Assembly (NCBI RefSeq): GCF_005954645.2
Contig: NZ_CP040695.2
Location: 3,286,001 to 3,350,000 of the forward strand
DNA: 64,000 bases
From: Nocardioides sp. S-1144
Lineage (GTDB): Bacteria; Actinomycetota; Actinomycetes; Propionibacteriales; Nocardioidaceae
Direction of reading: 5' to 3'
Shown here: positions 8,487 to 17,258 of the stretch, piece after piece
How the letters are laid out: every line of letters starts with the position of its first letter
How positions within the stretch are numbered: the stretch's first letter is position 1
Made by a program: the position numbers and the translations under genes
Notes under the pieces: generated by a model
The model's input: only the letters and a program-made list of their open reading frames with translations
What the model was told of the DNA's origin: nothing
Database searches by the model: none

Positions 8487-9239
8487 ATGGACGACATGAC
8501 CCGCCCCCGTGAGCGTGACCGGACGATCACCGTCGTCTCGCTCGTGCTCACCCTGGTCGCGGTCGGCGCCTACGTCACCTTCGGCAACAGCCCGCTCAGC
8601 ACCCAGGTGCGCTCGCTGCTCGGGGTGGAGGACCGGGTGATGCCGCCCGTCGAGGCCGGCGCCACCGGGGCCCACGCCTTTCTCAACACCCAGCCGGGCA
8701 GCAACCGGCCCGTGGGGTTCAGCCCCTGCCGCGTGATCCCGTACGTCGTCAACCCCGAGCAGGCGCCCGACGACTGGCAGCGCTACGTGGAGGAGGCGGT
8801 CGGCGAGGTCAGCCAGCGGACCGGGCTCCGCTTCGACGACCGGGGCACCACCGAGGACCGCGACTTCGACGACCGGGGCACCGGCGGGGGCGACCCCGAG
8901 CCGGTGCTCATCGGCTGGGCCGACGAGGACGAGGTCGGCGAGCTCGCCGACGACGTCGCCGGTCTCGGCGGACCGACGATGGCCCAGCTCGGCAACCACC
9001 GCGCCTACGTCACCGGCTCGGTCATCCTCGACAGCGACACCACCGACCGCCTGGAGCGGGCCCGCGACGGCGACGAGCTCCAGGTGGCGCTGCTGCTCCA
9101 CGAGCTCGGCCACCTCGTGGGCCTCGACCACGTCGACGACACCGGCGAGCTGATGTACCCGAACGGCGTCACGCGGGCCGGCTACGGGCCCGGCGACGTC
9201 GAGGGACTCGCCGCACTCGGCGCGATCCCCTGCCGATGA
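8487..9239 (+). CDS. Matrixin-like zinc metalloprotease, membrane-anchored or secreted
   Basis: A 250-residue protein with an N-terminal hydrophobic segment (about residues 16-35) that would act as signal or anchor, and a C-terminal zinc site HELGHLVGLDH at 205-215, whose third His and later ELMYPN Met-turn mark the metzincin/matrixin fold. The remaining domain contains acidic stretches (DFDDRGTGGGD) that may bind calcium. Two ATGs in frame, 8487 and 8496, are both possible; the first is given. Substrate unknown. It faces the methyltransferase gene with a 9-bp gap between start codons. Confidence 0.8.
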   Translation: MDDMTRPRERDRTITVVSLVLTLVAVGAYVTFGNSPLSTQVRSLLGVEDRVMPPVEAGATGAHAFLNTQPGSNRPVGFSPCRVIPYVVNPEQAPDDWQRYVEEAVGEVSQRTGLRFDDRGTTEDRDFDDRGTGGGDPEPVLIGWADEDEVGELADDVAGLGGPTMAQLGNHRAYVTGSVILDSDTTDRLERARDGDELQVALLLHELGHLVGLDHVDDTGELMYPNGVTRAGYGPGDVEGLAALGAIPCR

Positions 9240-9266
9240 CCCGCTGACTCTCCTACCCTCGGAGCC

Positions 9267-10559
9267 GTGCGCTCCCCCCGCCCGAAATACCGCCCGACCG
9301 TCCGCCCGACCCCGTCCGCGACCCTGCTCGCCACGGTGCTGGCCGCCCTGCTCGCGCTCCTGGCCCCGCTCCTGGCGACCACGACGGCGACCGCGACGGC
9401 GAACGGCGCCGCTCCGGCACCGTGGGCCGCCGACCGCGACGGCGCCCGCCCTCCCCAGACGAGCGACGGCGTCGTCGGGCCGGTCGCCCGTTGGCTCCCG
9501 CCGCGGCTGCGGGCCCGCGGCCCGCTCGCCGAGCCGACGCGGGAGTGGGTCGCGCCCGGCGTCCACCTGTCGCAGTGGGAGGAGGACACCGTCCGCGGCC
9601 GGATCCGCGCCCACCTGCTGACCGTGCAGTGGCGTCGTCCCGGCGTCTCGGTCGACTACGACAACGCCGGCCGGGTGCGCGCCACCGCGACCGTGCCCGA
9701 GATCGCGGCCCGCGACCGAGGCGTCGTCGGCGCCGTCAACGGCGACTTCTTCGACATCCACGACACCGGCGCGCCGATCGGCATCGGAGTCGAGCGCGCC
9801 CGCGGGCTGCTCCACGGCCGGCGGGTCGGCTGGAACTCGGCGTTCACGATCGGACGCGACGGCACCCCCGCGATCGGACGCCGCGAGGTCGTCACCCGGA
9901 TCCGGCAGCACCCCGGGATCCCGATCGCCACCCTCAACGCCCCGAACGTGCCGGTCGACAGCATCGGGGTCTACACCCGGGCCTGGGGCCGGGCGGCGGG
10001 GGCGCGGGTGACCGACGAGAGCCGGCGCGGGGTGCGCGTGGTGCGCGTCGTGCGGGGCCGCGTCGTCAGCAACAACCGGCGGCTGCCGCGCGGCGTCGAC
10101 ATCACCGGCACCGTGCTCGTCGGTCGCGGGCACGGCGCCCGCCGGCTGCGGGCGTTGGCGGTCGGCAGCCGCGCGAGCCTCGTCTCCCGGGTCGAGGGCC
10201 GCCCGCGGATGGCGATCACCGGCAACGCGTTCCTGGTGCGCGACGGCGTGCTCGAGGCGCTCGACGACCGCGAGCTGCACCCGCGGACCGCCATCGGCAT
10301 CGACCGCGACGCCGGGACGATCCTGCTGCTCGTGGTCGACGGTCGGCAGCCGTCGAGCCGCGGCTACACGATGCTCGAGCTGGCCGACGCGATGGTCCGG
10401 CTCGGCGCCGACGAGGCCCTCAACCTCGACGGCGGCGGCTCGAGCACGCTCGTCGCGCGGCGCACGGGCCTGGGCGTCGGCATCGTGAACTCCCCCTCGG
10501 ACGGCGTCGCGCGCCGGGTCGCCAACGTGGTCGAGGTCCGCTACCGCCGTCCTCGTTGA
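9267..10559 (+). CDS. Secreted phosphodiester glycosidase (NAGPA domain) protein
   Basis: A 430-residue protein with a signal peptide (hydrophobic stretch about residues 18-40). The NAGPA domain is shown by GAVNGDFFDI near residue 160 and the C-terminal LNLDGGGSSTLV near 390. Characterised members remove GlcNAc or other sugars from phosphodiester-linked substrates; in Gram-positive bacteria, cell-wall polymers are likely targets, but this is inference. The GTG at 9267 with GGAG just upstream starts the signal sequence. It is 27 bp downstream of the matrixin-like protease on the same strand and convergent with a lipoprotein gene 9 bp away. Confidence 0.85.
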   Translation: MRSPRPKYRPTVRPTPSATLLATVLAALLALLAPLLATTTATATANGAAPAPWAADRDGARPPQTSDGVVGPVARWLPPRLRARGPLAEPTREWVAPGVHLSQWEEDTVRGRIRAHLLTVQWRRPGVSVDYDNAGRVRATATVPEIAARDRGVVGAVNGDFFDIHDTGAPIGIGVERARGLLHGRRVGWNSAFTIGRDGTPAIGRREVVTRIRQHPGIPIATLNAPNVPVDSIGVYTRAWGRAAGARVTDESRRGVRVVRVVRGRVVSNNRRLPRGVDITGTVLVGRGHGARRLRALAVGSRASLVSRVEGRPRMAITGNAFLVRDGVLEALDDRELHPRTAIGIDRDAGTILLLVVDGRQPSSRGYTMLELADAMVRLGADEALNLDGGGSSTLVARRTGLGVGIVNSPSDGVARRVANVVEVRYRRPR

Positions 10560-10568
10560 GCGGGCGGG

Positions 10569-11117
10569 TCAGCCCCCGACGCTCATCACGGCGACGGTCG
10601 TGACCGGGGCGAAGCACTCGACGTCCGGGCCGGGGACCTTGCCGACCACGACGACGTAGACGTCCTCGGCCGTCGCCTCCACGTCGACCGGCGGGACGTC
10701 GCAGCCGACCGCCGCCACCGCCGCGTACGCGGTGCCCGGCCCGGCCGCGACGGCGGCCGCCGCGACCCGCACCTCCTCGGCGAAGGCGTCGTCGGAGAAC
10801 TGCGCGACGAAGTCGGCCAGCTGCTGCTCGTCGTCGACGCGCACGAACTGCTCGGTGGTCGAGCCGCCGGCCGCGGTGGCGTGCAGCACCTCGACGACCT
10901 CCGGCGCACCCGTCGACCCGTCGGCGGGTGCGTCGGAGGGCTCCTCGGTCGGCTCCTCCGAGGGCTCCTCGCCGGGGTCGCTGGTGGCGGTGCTGGTCGG
11001 CTGGTCGGAGGGGCCAGGGTCGGTGGTGTCGGTGCCGGCGTCCTCGCTGCCGCAGCCCGCGACGACCGGGCAGAGCAGGACGCCGAGCAGGAGGGCGGGG
11101 CCGAGACGTCGTCGCAT
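10569..11117 (-). CDS. Lipoprotein of unknown function
   Basis: A 182-residue protein with a lipobox VVAGC ending at Cys22, so it should be lipidated and exported. Residues 25-70 are a low-complexity Thr/Ser/Asp/Glu/Pro linker (EEPSEEPTEEPSD). The C-terminal domain (about 75-182) contains two cysteines (AVGCDVPP and DVECFAPV) that could form a disulfide. No family recognised. The start is the ATG at 11117. It is divergent from the Mug-type glycosylase, with 48 bp between starts. Confidence 0.75.
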   Translation of the reverse strand: MRRRLGPALLLGVLLCPVVAGCGSEDAGTDTTDPGPSDQPTSTATSDPGEEPSEEPTEEPSDAPADGSTGAPEVVEVLHATAAGGSTTEQFVRVDDEQQLADFVAQFSDDAFAEEVRVAAAAVAAGPGTAYAAVAAVGCDVPPVDVEATAEDVYVVVVGKVPGPDVECFAPVTTVAVMSVGG

Positions 11118-11165
11118 GGTGGTCCGACGTTACTGCCGCACCGGGGGTTCCGGCAGGCTGGCCCG

Positions 11166-11738
11166 ATGGGATTCACCCGCGCCGAGCTCGAGTCCTTCCG
11201 TGACGCCGAGGTGCCCGACCTCCTGCCCGGGCACGGGACGCCGCTGCGGCTGCTCTTCGTCGGGATCAACCCCGGCCTGTGGACCGCCGCCACCGCGACG
11301 CACTTCGCGCACCCCGGCAACCGCTTCTACCCCGCGCTGCTCCGCGGCGGCGTCGTCGAGCGGCGCATCGACCCCGCGGCCGGCATGTCCGACGCCGACC
11401 GCGACCACCTCCGCGCCCGCGGGATCGGCATCACGAACGTCGTGCGCCGGGCCACGGCCAAGGCGTCCGACCTGACCCCCGAGGAGCTGCGGGCCGGCGG
11501 CGTCGAGCTCGCGGCCCTGGTCCGCCGTGCCCACCCCGCCGTGGTGGCGATCGCCGGCATCACCGCCTACCGGACGGCGTTCGGGCTCCCGAGGGCGACG
11601 CCGGGGCGCCAGCCGGCGCCGTTCGAGGGTGCCGAGCTGTGGGTGGTGCCCAACCCGAGCGGGCTCAACGCCCACGAGACGGTCGACTCGCTCGCGCTCG
11701 CCTACGCCGCGCCGGCCCGCGCCGCCGGCCTGCTCTGA
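11166..11738 (+). CDS. mug: Mug-type G/U mismatch-specific DNA glycosylase
   Basis: A 190-residue uracil-DNA glycosylase superfamily member. The water-activating motif GINPGL is at residues 33-38 (Asn in the catalytic position, as in Mug/TDG), followed by HPGNRFYPALL, and the DNA-intercalation motif NPSGLN at 163-168. It would excise uracil, ethenocytosine or similar from mismatches to start base-excision repair. Start at ATG 11166. A second, more divergent relative lies at 33091-33585. The gene is convergent with glgC. Confidence 0.9.
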   Translation: MGFTRAELESFRDAEVPDLLPGHGTPLRLLFVGINPGLWTAATATHFAHPGNRFYPALLRGGVVERRIDPAAGMSDADRDHLRARGIGITNVVRRATAKASDLTPEELRAGGVELAALVRRAHPAVVAIAGITAYRTAFGLPRATPGRQPAPFEGAELWVVPNPSGLNAHETVDSLALAYAAPARAAGLL

Positions 11739-11784
11739 GGCGCGCGGACCGGGCGCCGGCGCTCCCGGGCAGGTGGTCGGGGCC

Positions 11785-13041
11785 CTAGAAGGCCTGGTCC
11801 TTGCCGAGCACGGTCAGCCCGTCCTCGACCACGAAGCCGCGGGCGGCGTCCTCCTCGGGGTCGACGCCGATCCGGGCGCCGGGCGGGACGACGACGTTCT
11901 TGTCGAGGATCGCGTTGCGGACCACGGCGCCCTCGCCCACGTGCACGCCGTTGAGCAGCACCGAGCCGTCGACCTGCGCCCCGCCGAGCACCCGGACGGC
12001 GGGTGAGAGGACCGAGCGGGTGACGGTGCCGCCGCTGACCACGACGCCGGGCGAGAGCACGGCCTCGTCGGTGCGGGCCGGGGTGCCGTCGGCGCCCTGG
12101 ACGATCTTGACCGGCGGCTGCGGGCCGTAGGAGGTGTAGATCGGCCAGTCGAAGTTGTAGAGGTTGAAGACCGGCAGCGGCGAGACGACGTCCATGTGGG
12201 CGGCGTAGTAGGAGCCGAGCGTCCCGACGTCGCGCCAGTAGCCGCGGTCGCGCTCGGTGGCACCGGGGACGACGTTGTCCTGGTAGTCGTAGACGCCGGC
12301 CTGGTCGCGGCGCACGAACGCCGGCACGATGTCGCCGCCCATGTCGTGCTTCGACCCGTCGGTGGAGGCGTCGCGGGTGACGGCCTCGACCAGCGCGTCA
12401 GCGTCGAAGACGTAGTTGCCCATCGAGGCCAGCACCTCGCCGGGGCTGTCGGGCAGGCCGGCCGGGTCCTTGGGCTTCTCGAGGAACTCGCGGATGCGCG
12501 ACGGGTCGTCGGGGACGACGTCGATGACGCCGAACTGGTCGGCCAGCCCGATCGGCTGCCGGATCGCGGCCACGGTGCAGGCGGCGCCGCTGTCGATGTG
12601 CTGGGCGACCATCTGGGAGAAGTCCATCCGGTACACGTGGTCGGCGCCGACGACGACCACGATGTCGGGCTTCTCGTCCTTGATCAGGTTCAGCGACTGG
12701 AAGATCGCGTCGCCGCTGCCGAGGTACCAGTGCTTGCCAACGCGCTGCTGCGCGGGCACCGGGGTGACGTAGTTGCCGAGCATCGTCGACATCCGCCAGG
12801 TCTGGGTGACGTGGCGGTCGAGGCTGTGGGACTTGTACTGCGTGAGCACCACGATCTGGAGGTAGCCGGAGTTGACGACGTTCGAGAGCGCGTAGTCGAT
12901 GAGCCGGTAGATGCCGGCGAACGGGACCGCCGGCTTGGCCCGGTCGGCGGTGAGCGGCATCAGCCGCTTGCCCTCACCTCCGGCGAGGACGATCGCGAGG
13001 ACCTTCTTGCGCGGGCGGGCCGGCCGGGGAATGGTGCTCAT
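11785..13041 (-). CDS. glgC: Glucose-1-phosphate adenylyltransferase (ADP-glucose pyrophosphorylase)
   Basis: A 418-residue enzyme making ADP-glucose from glucose-1-phosphate and ATP, the committed step of glycogen and maltose-1-phosphate synthesis. The N-terminal nucleotidyltransferase has the nucleotide loop [32 protein letters not shown] and [13 protein letters not shown] follow; the C-terminal part is a left-handed beta-helix (hexapeptide) domain. ATG at 13041 is used; a GTG at 13050 would add three residues. The ADP-glucose-using glgM is about 1 kb away on the other strand, separated by a secreted protein gene. Confidence 0.97.
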   Translation of the reverse strand: MSTIPRPARPRKKVLAIVLAGGEGKRLMPLTADRAKPAVPFAGIYRLIDYALSNVVNSGYLQIVVLTQYKSHSLDRHVTQTWRMSTMLGNYVTPVPAQQRVGKHWYLGSGDAIFQSLNLIKDEKPDIVVVVGADHVYRMDFSQMVAQHIDSGAACTVAAIRQPIGLADQFGVIDVVPDDPSRIREFLEKPKDPAGLPDSPGEVLASMGNYVFDADALVEAVTRDASTDGSKHDMGGDIVPAFVRRDQAGVYDYQDNVVPGATERDRGYWRDVGTLGSYYAAHMDVVSPLPVFNLYNFDWPIYTSYGPQPPVKIVQGADGTPARTDEAVLSPGVVVSGGTVTRSVLSPAVRVLGGAQVDGSVLLNGVHVGEGAVVRNAILDKNVVVPPGARIGVDPEEDAARGFVVEDGLTVLGKDQAF

Positions 13042-13126
13042 GTCGGCCACCGTAACGCCCGATACCCCTCTCGTGGAGTGTCCGTCTCGGGCACTTCGAC
13101 CTCATCCCCCACGAAGGTGGTCCCGC

Positions 13127-13981
13127 GTGCTCCCTCACCACCGGTCGGCTCGTCGTCGTCTCGTCGCCCTCGCCTGCCTGCTCGCCCTGCTCGTCGTCCC
13201 CGGAGGGGCCCCGTCGCAGGCCGGACCGGGTGACCCGCCGGTGCCCGACGACGACACCTTCGTCGGAGCCGGGGGCTACACCTACCCCCGCCCGACGAAC
13301 GCCGCGAAGGTCTTCCGCTGGGGCTCGGAGACGTGGCGCGACGAGTTCGAGGTGGGAGGCGCGCTGCGTCCGCAGTGGCGGGTGAACCGCCCCAGGCGGG
13401 TGCGCGAGCAGCAGGGCCAGATCACGATGAACGCCCAGGCGCACACCGGCACGGTGAGCGTCACCGCGACCGACACCGCCGCCGCCTACGGCCGCTGGGA
13501 GACCCGGGTGCGGGGCAAGCGGTACGACCGGGGCACGCCGTACCGCTTCTTCTGGGAGCTCGTGCCGGTGCAGCCGACCGGGTGCCCCGGCGGCAGCGAC
13601 CAACGCATCGTGATCGCGTCGTGGGCCCAGGACGACGCCCGGGCCGTCGGCGGCATCGGCGTCGACGCCGACACGGCGTTCACCTTCGGCGCCGACCTCG
13701 ACCTGCGCATCGGCTACTTCCACACCTACGCGATCGAGATCGCCCCCGACCACGTGTCGTGGTTCGTGGACACGAAGGTGGTGCACACCGAGCGGCGTCC
13801 CGAGGCGCTGACCGGGGTCGTCTACCGGCCCCGGCTGCGGATGCAGGCGGTGCGCGGCGCGACGATGGCGCGCTCGCGGATGCAGGCCGACTGGGTGCGC
13901 CACTACTCCCTCGACCGCCCCGGCGCCCTCCCCGTGACCGCGCCGGCGATGACCCGGACCGACCTGGCCCCTCTCTGCTGA
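13127..13981 (+). CDS. Secreted concanavalin-like beta-jelly-roll protein (GH16-like)
   Basis: A 284-residue protein with a signal peptide (about 1-33). The body resembles glycoside hydrolase 16/laminin-G-type folds: WRDEFEVGGALRPQWRV, ITMNAQAHTGTVSV, AYGRWETRVRGKRY, then FHTYAIEIAPDHVSWFVDTKVVHT, typical of polysaccharide hydrolases. However the GH16 catalytic ExDxxE (or ExDxE) motif is not evident; the corresponding stretch reads RIVIASWAQDDA. It may therefore bind rather than cleave glycans. The GTG at 13127 has GAAGGTGG about 7 nt upstream. It sits between glgC and glgM; a functional link is not established. Confidence 0.65.
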   Translation: MLPHHRSARRRLVALACLLALLVVPGGAPSQAGPGDPPVPDDDTFVGAGGYTYPRPTNAAKVFRWGSETWRDEFEVGGALRPQWRVNRPRRVREQQGQITMNAQAHTGTVSVTATDTAAAYGRWETRVRGKRYDRGTPYRFFWELVPVQPTGCPGGSDQRIVIASWAQDDARAVGGIGVDADTAFTFGADLDLRIGYFHTYAIEIAPDHVSWFVDTKVVHTERRPEALTGVVYRPRLRMQAVRGATMARSRMQADWVRHYSLDRPGALPVTAPAMTRTDLAPLC

Positions 13982-14023
13982 GCACGGTGCCGCCCGCGGG
14001 CGGAGTAGGGATAGGTTCCTCGC

Positions 14024-15211
14024 ATGCGGGTCGACGTGCTGAGCAAGGAGTACCCCCCCTCGATCTACGGCGGCGCCGGGGTCCACGTGGCCGAGCTGGT
14101 GCGGGCGCTGCGGGCGCTCCCCGGGCTCGACACGCGGGTCCACGCCTTCGACGGTCCACGCTCCGAGGAGGGCACGACCTCGCACCCCGACCTCGCCGAG
14201 CTGGCCGGTGCCAACGGCGCGCTGCGCACGCTCGGCGTCGACCTCACCCTCGCCGACGCCTGCGCCGGCTCCGACCTCGTGCACTCCCACACCTGGTACG
14301 CCAACATGGCCGGGCACCTCGCCGGGCTGCTGCACGGCGTCCCGCACGTGGTGACCGCACACTCGCTCGAGCCGCTGCGTCCGTGGAAGGCCGAGCAGCT
14401 CGGCGGCGGCTACGCCGTGTCGTCCTGGGTCGAGCGGACCGCCTACGAGGGTGCCGCGGCGGTGATCGCGGTCTCGGCCGCGATGCGCGACGACGTCCTC
14501 GCCTCCTACCCGGCCGTCGACCCGGCCCGGGTGCACGTCGTCCACAACGGCATCGACACCGAGCTGTGGCGCCCGGCCCCGGCACCGGACCGCGTGCGCG
14601 AGCTCGGCCTCGACCCCGACCGGCCGTCGGTGGTCTTCGTCGGCCGGATCACCCGGCAGAAGGGGCTGCCGCTGTTCCTGCGCGCCGCGGCCCAGCTGCC
14701 GCCCGACGTCCAGCTGGTGCTCTGCGCGGGCGCGCCCGACACCCCGGAGATCGAGGCCGAGGTGATGGGCCTGGTCGAGGACCTCTCGCGCACCCGCACC
14801 GGCGTGGTGTGGATCCGCGAGATGCTCCCGCGCGCCGACGTCGTCGCGCTGCTGACCGCCGCGACCGTCTTCGCCTGCCCGTCGATCTACGAGCCGCTCG
14901 GCATCGTCAACCTCGAGGCGATGGCGTGCGACACCGCCGTCGTCGCGACCGCGACCGGCGGCATCCCCGAGGTCGTCGTCCCCGGCGAGACCGGGCTGCT
15001 GGTGCCGATCGAGCAGGCCGACGACGGCACCGGGACCCCGCTCGACCCCGACCGCTACGTCGCCGACTTCGCCGCCGCCCTCAACGAGCTCGTCGCCGAC
15101 CCCGACCGGGCCGCGACGTACGGCCGCGCCGGGCGGCAGCGGGCGATCGAGAGCTTCAGCTGGGACGCGATCGCGGAGCGGACCGTCGGGGTCTACACGT
15201 CCGTGACCTGA
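14024..15211 (+). CDS. glgM: GT4 glycosyltransferase, alpha-maltose-1-phosphate synthase (GlgM; often annotated GlgA)
   Basis: A 395-residue GT-B glycosyltransferase. KEYPPSIYGGAGVHVAELV at the N-terminus is the ADP-glucose-synthase signature, HSLEPLRPWKAEQLGGGY is the acceptor region, FVGRITRQKG starts the donor domain, and CPSIYEPLGIVNLEAMAC carries the catalytic Glu. It matches the mycobacterial Rv1212c type, which transfers glucose from ADP-glucose to glucose-1-phosphate to form maltose-1-phosphate for the GlgE route. Neighbouring glgC supplies ADP-glucose. Classical GlgA activity is the alternative. The 3' end overlaps a convergent unknown gene by 56 bp. Confidence 0.9.
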   Translation: MRVDVLSKEYPPSIYGGAGVHVAELVRALRALPGLDTRVHAFDGPRSEEGTTSHPDLAELAGANGALRTLGVDLTLADACAGSDLVHSHTWYANMAGHLAGLLHGVPHVVTAHSLEPLRPWKAEQLGGGYAVSSWVERTAYEGAAAVIAVSAAMRDDVLASYPAVDPARVHVVHNGIDTELWRPAPAPDRVRELGLDPDRPSVVFVGRITRQKGLPLFLRAAAQLPPDVQLVLCAGAPDTPEIEAEVMGLVEDLSRTRTGVVWIREMLPRADVVALLTAATVFACPSIYEPLGIVNLEAMACDTAVVATATGGIPEVVVPGETGLLVPIEQADDGTGTPLDPDRYVADFAAALNELVADPDRAATYGRAGRQRAIESFSWDAIAERTVGVYTSVT

Positions 15212-15656
15212 TCCGGCACGCGTCGAGGTCCACGACCGCGGCGGCCCCCGACGCGGCCAGCGACACCTCCGGGTCGGGCAGCAGGTGCTCGGTGACCCGG
15301 TTGCGCTCGACGACGACCCTGAGGTGGCCGTCGACCTCGACGCGGCCGGCGAGCCGGTGACCGCCGCGCAGGCCGGCGTCCAGCGCGGCCTCGAGGGCCG
15401 CCGCCGAGCTCGGCGCGAGGAACGTGCGCGAGAGGAAGCGCAGCCACGGCGCGACGTCGTGCGGGGCCGCGACGGCGCGCACCGGGTCGAGGTCGAGCCG
15501 GCGTCCGCCGGGGCTGGGCCGCCACGGCGACCGCGGTGACGGCTGGCCCGGCCAGAGCCGCCGCAGCCCACCATCGGCCGCGAACCCTGCGAGGAAGGCG
15601 ACCTCGTGGCGCTCGAGCGGCGGGTGGATCGTGAGGTGGGGTGGCACGTCGTTCAT
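15156..15656 (-). CDS. Unknown protein, antisense-overlapping glgM
   Basis: A 166-residue protein starting at the ATG at 15656 (MNDVPPHLTIHPPLERHEVAFLAGF). It has no signal peptide or membrane segment and contains the pattern LDLDPVRAVAAPHDVAPWLRFLSRTFL and two hydrophobic/acidic stretches. No family is recognised. The last 18 codons are antisense to the end of glgM and rich in Arg/Ser, so the natural end may have been displaced; the coding part before 15212 has normal third-position GC. Function cannot be assigned. Confidence 0.6.
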   Translation of the reverse strand: MNDVPPHLTIHPPLERHEVAFLAGFAADGGLRRLWPGQPSPRSPWRPSPGGRRLDLDPVRAVAAPHDVAPWLRFLSRTFLAPSSAAALEAALDAGLRGGHRLAGRVEVDGHLRVVVERNRVTEHLLPDPEVSLAASGAAAVVDLDACRIRSRTCRPRRSAPRSRPS

Positions 15657-15786
15657 CCGGGCTCCGTAGGCAAGACGGGCGCTGGTGGGTGGTGGAACGA
15701 CCACGGACCGGGTCCCGTGCGGACAGCCGGTTCCTGCGGTCCGCTCCCTGGAGGTACCCGCGGGCTCCGTGCCACATGCGCGCGTC

Positions 15787-16551
15787 TCAGCCGGTGGGCC
15801 GTGGACCGCCGACGGGTCGGTCGAGGTGGCGCCGGGTGACGCTGCCGCCCGCGGTCGCGCCGAGGTAGCCACCCTCGCCGTACTCGTTACCGGCGTAGAC
15901 CCGCACCCGGGTGCCGTCGTCGGGCCCGCTGGTCGGCGGGCCGCTGATGATCACGTGACTCACCGTGGCGTCCTCGACCGCGCGGAGGGCCTGCCGGCCC
16001 ATCCGGACGAAGACCGCCGGGTCGACGTCGGCCAGGTCGACCCGGTCGTGGAAGACGGAGGTGCCCGTGGCGCCGGGACCGTCGAACCGGCCGTCCCAGC
16101 TGATCCGGACCTCGCGCCGGGTGGTCGCGTCGACCGGCACCTCGAGGTGGGCGCCCGTGGCGTGCAGCGAGACCGAGAAGACCTCGGTCGAGCCGGTCCG
16201 CCGCTCCAGGGCCGCCAGCAGCGCCCGGTAGCCCCGGGCGGTGAGGACGTCGACGGGTACCGGCGCGGGCTGCGCGCCCGGTGGCGGCCGGACCGCCGGC
16301 CCGTCGACGGACCCGTCGACCGCGACGTCCGCCGGCTCACGGCCGGCACCCGCGGCGGGCGGGTCGTCCGGCTCGCCGCCGAGGAGGGCGAGACCGGCCG
16401 CCCCGGCACCGCCCAGGACGCACGCAGCGACGACGACCGCGAGCAACGGCGAGCGCCGACGGGCGACGGTGGGCTCCTCGGGCGTCCGCGGCTCGGGCGT
16501 CCGCGGCGTCGCGCCGGGCTCGTACACCGGCCACTGGTCCTCGCCCGTCAT
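15787..16551 (-). CDS. Single-pass membrane protein of unknown function
   Basis: A 254-residue protein with a Pro/Thr-rich cytoplasmic N-terminus, one transmembrane segment (about 37-58, LLAVVVAACVLGGAGAAGLALL), and an extracellular part containing a Pro/Gly linker and then a mixed alpha/beta domain (SVSLHATGAHLEVPV, VISGPPTSGPDDGTRVRVYAGNEY). The overall plan, with cytoplasmic tail, anchor and sensor-like ectodomain, is common in actinobacteria. No family is recognised. It lies 31 bp downstream of the SprT-like gene on the same strand. Confidence 0.65.
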   Translation of the reverse strand: MTGEDQWPVYEPGATPRTPEPRTPEEPTVARRRSPLLAVVVAACVLGGAGAAGLALLGGEPDDPPAAGAGREPADVAVDGSVDGPAVRPPPGAQPAPVPVDVLTARGYRALLAALERRTGSTEVFSVSLHATGAHLEVPVDATTRREVRISWDGRFDGPGATGTSVFHDRVDLADVDPAVFVRMGRQALRAVEDATVSHVIISGPPTSGPDDGTRVRVYAGNEYGEGGYLGATAGGSVTRRHLDRPVGGPRPTG

Positions 16552-16582
16552 GGCGTCATCGTAGGACCGCGCCGGCCGGACG

Positions 16583-17248
16583 TCAGGCCCGCTCGACGTG
16601 GGCGAACGGCACCCGCAGCACGGCGCCGCCGGCGCGCAGGTGGTAGCTGGTGCGACCGAGCTTGACCACCTTGCCGACCCGGCCGTGGTGCTCGCCGGGC
16701 GCGATCACGCGGGCGCGGGTGCCCGGACGCAGCAGCTGGAGTCGGCGTCCGGCGCGCAGCCGGGCGAGCTCGGCGTCGTAGTTGGGGTGCGGCTCGGCCG
16801 GGCGCCCGTGGTGGGTCCACGTGATCAGGTGCGCGAGGTCGAAGGTGCGCGAGCACTGGGCGCACGTCATCACCCGCTCGGGACGACGGTGCCGCCCGGT
16901 GGTGTGCCCGGCCGGGCACACCCCCAGCCACGGCGGCTCGACCCGCGGCGACTCCGGCGAGACGCAGCGCTCCCCGCTGCTGCCGATCCGCCGCGCCACC
17001 GCGCGCCACGTGGCGTCGTGACCGTGCGCGGGACCGGCCAGGGCGTGGGCGATCTCGTGCAGGATCGTGTCGCGGACCTCGGCCTCGGAGTGCAGCGTCG
17101 TCAGCGGGGCGCTGAGACCGAGCACCTGCGGTCCGAACCGGCAGATGCCGGCGCGCCGCTTGGCGCCGTCGAGCTCGACGGTCCAGTCGTGGAGGCCGTG
17201 GTGCTCGAGGAGGTCCTCGGCCATCGCGAAGGCGTCCCCCAGGTCCAT
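16583..17248 (-). CDS. SprT-like zinc metalloprotein
   Basis: A 221-residue protein with the zinc site HEIAH at 64-68 followed by GPAHGHDATW, the SprT/Spartan arrangement with a third His near 75-77. A zinc-ribbon follows (GVCPAGH..., then CAQC near residues 110-131), and the C-terminal third, with RPGTRARVIAPGEHHGRVGKVV, looks like a KOW/SH3-type barrel. Related proteases act on DNA-bound proteins, but bacterial function is poorly defined. Downstream of the alpha/beta hydrolase gene by 10 bp on the same strand, so probably in its operon. Confidence 0.75.
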   Translation of the reverse strand: MDLGDAFAMAEDLLEHHGLHDWTVELDGAKRRAGICRFGPQVLGLSAPLTTLHSEAEVRDTILHEIAHALAGPAHGHDATWRAVARRIGSSGERCVSPESPRVEPPWLGVCPAGHTTGRHRRPERVMTCAQCSRTFDLAHLITWTHHGRPAEPHPNYDAELARLRAGRRLQLLRPGTRARVIAPGEHHGRVGKVVKLGRTSYHLRAGGAVLRVPFAHVERA

Positions 17249-17258
17249 GCCGCCAACG

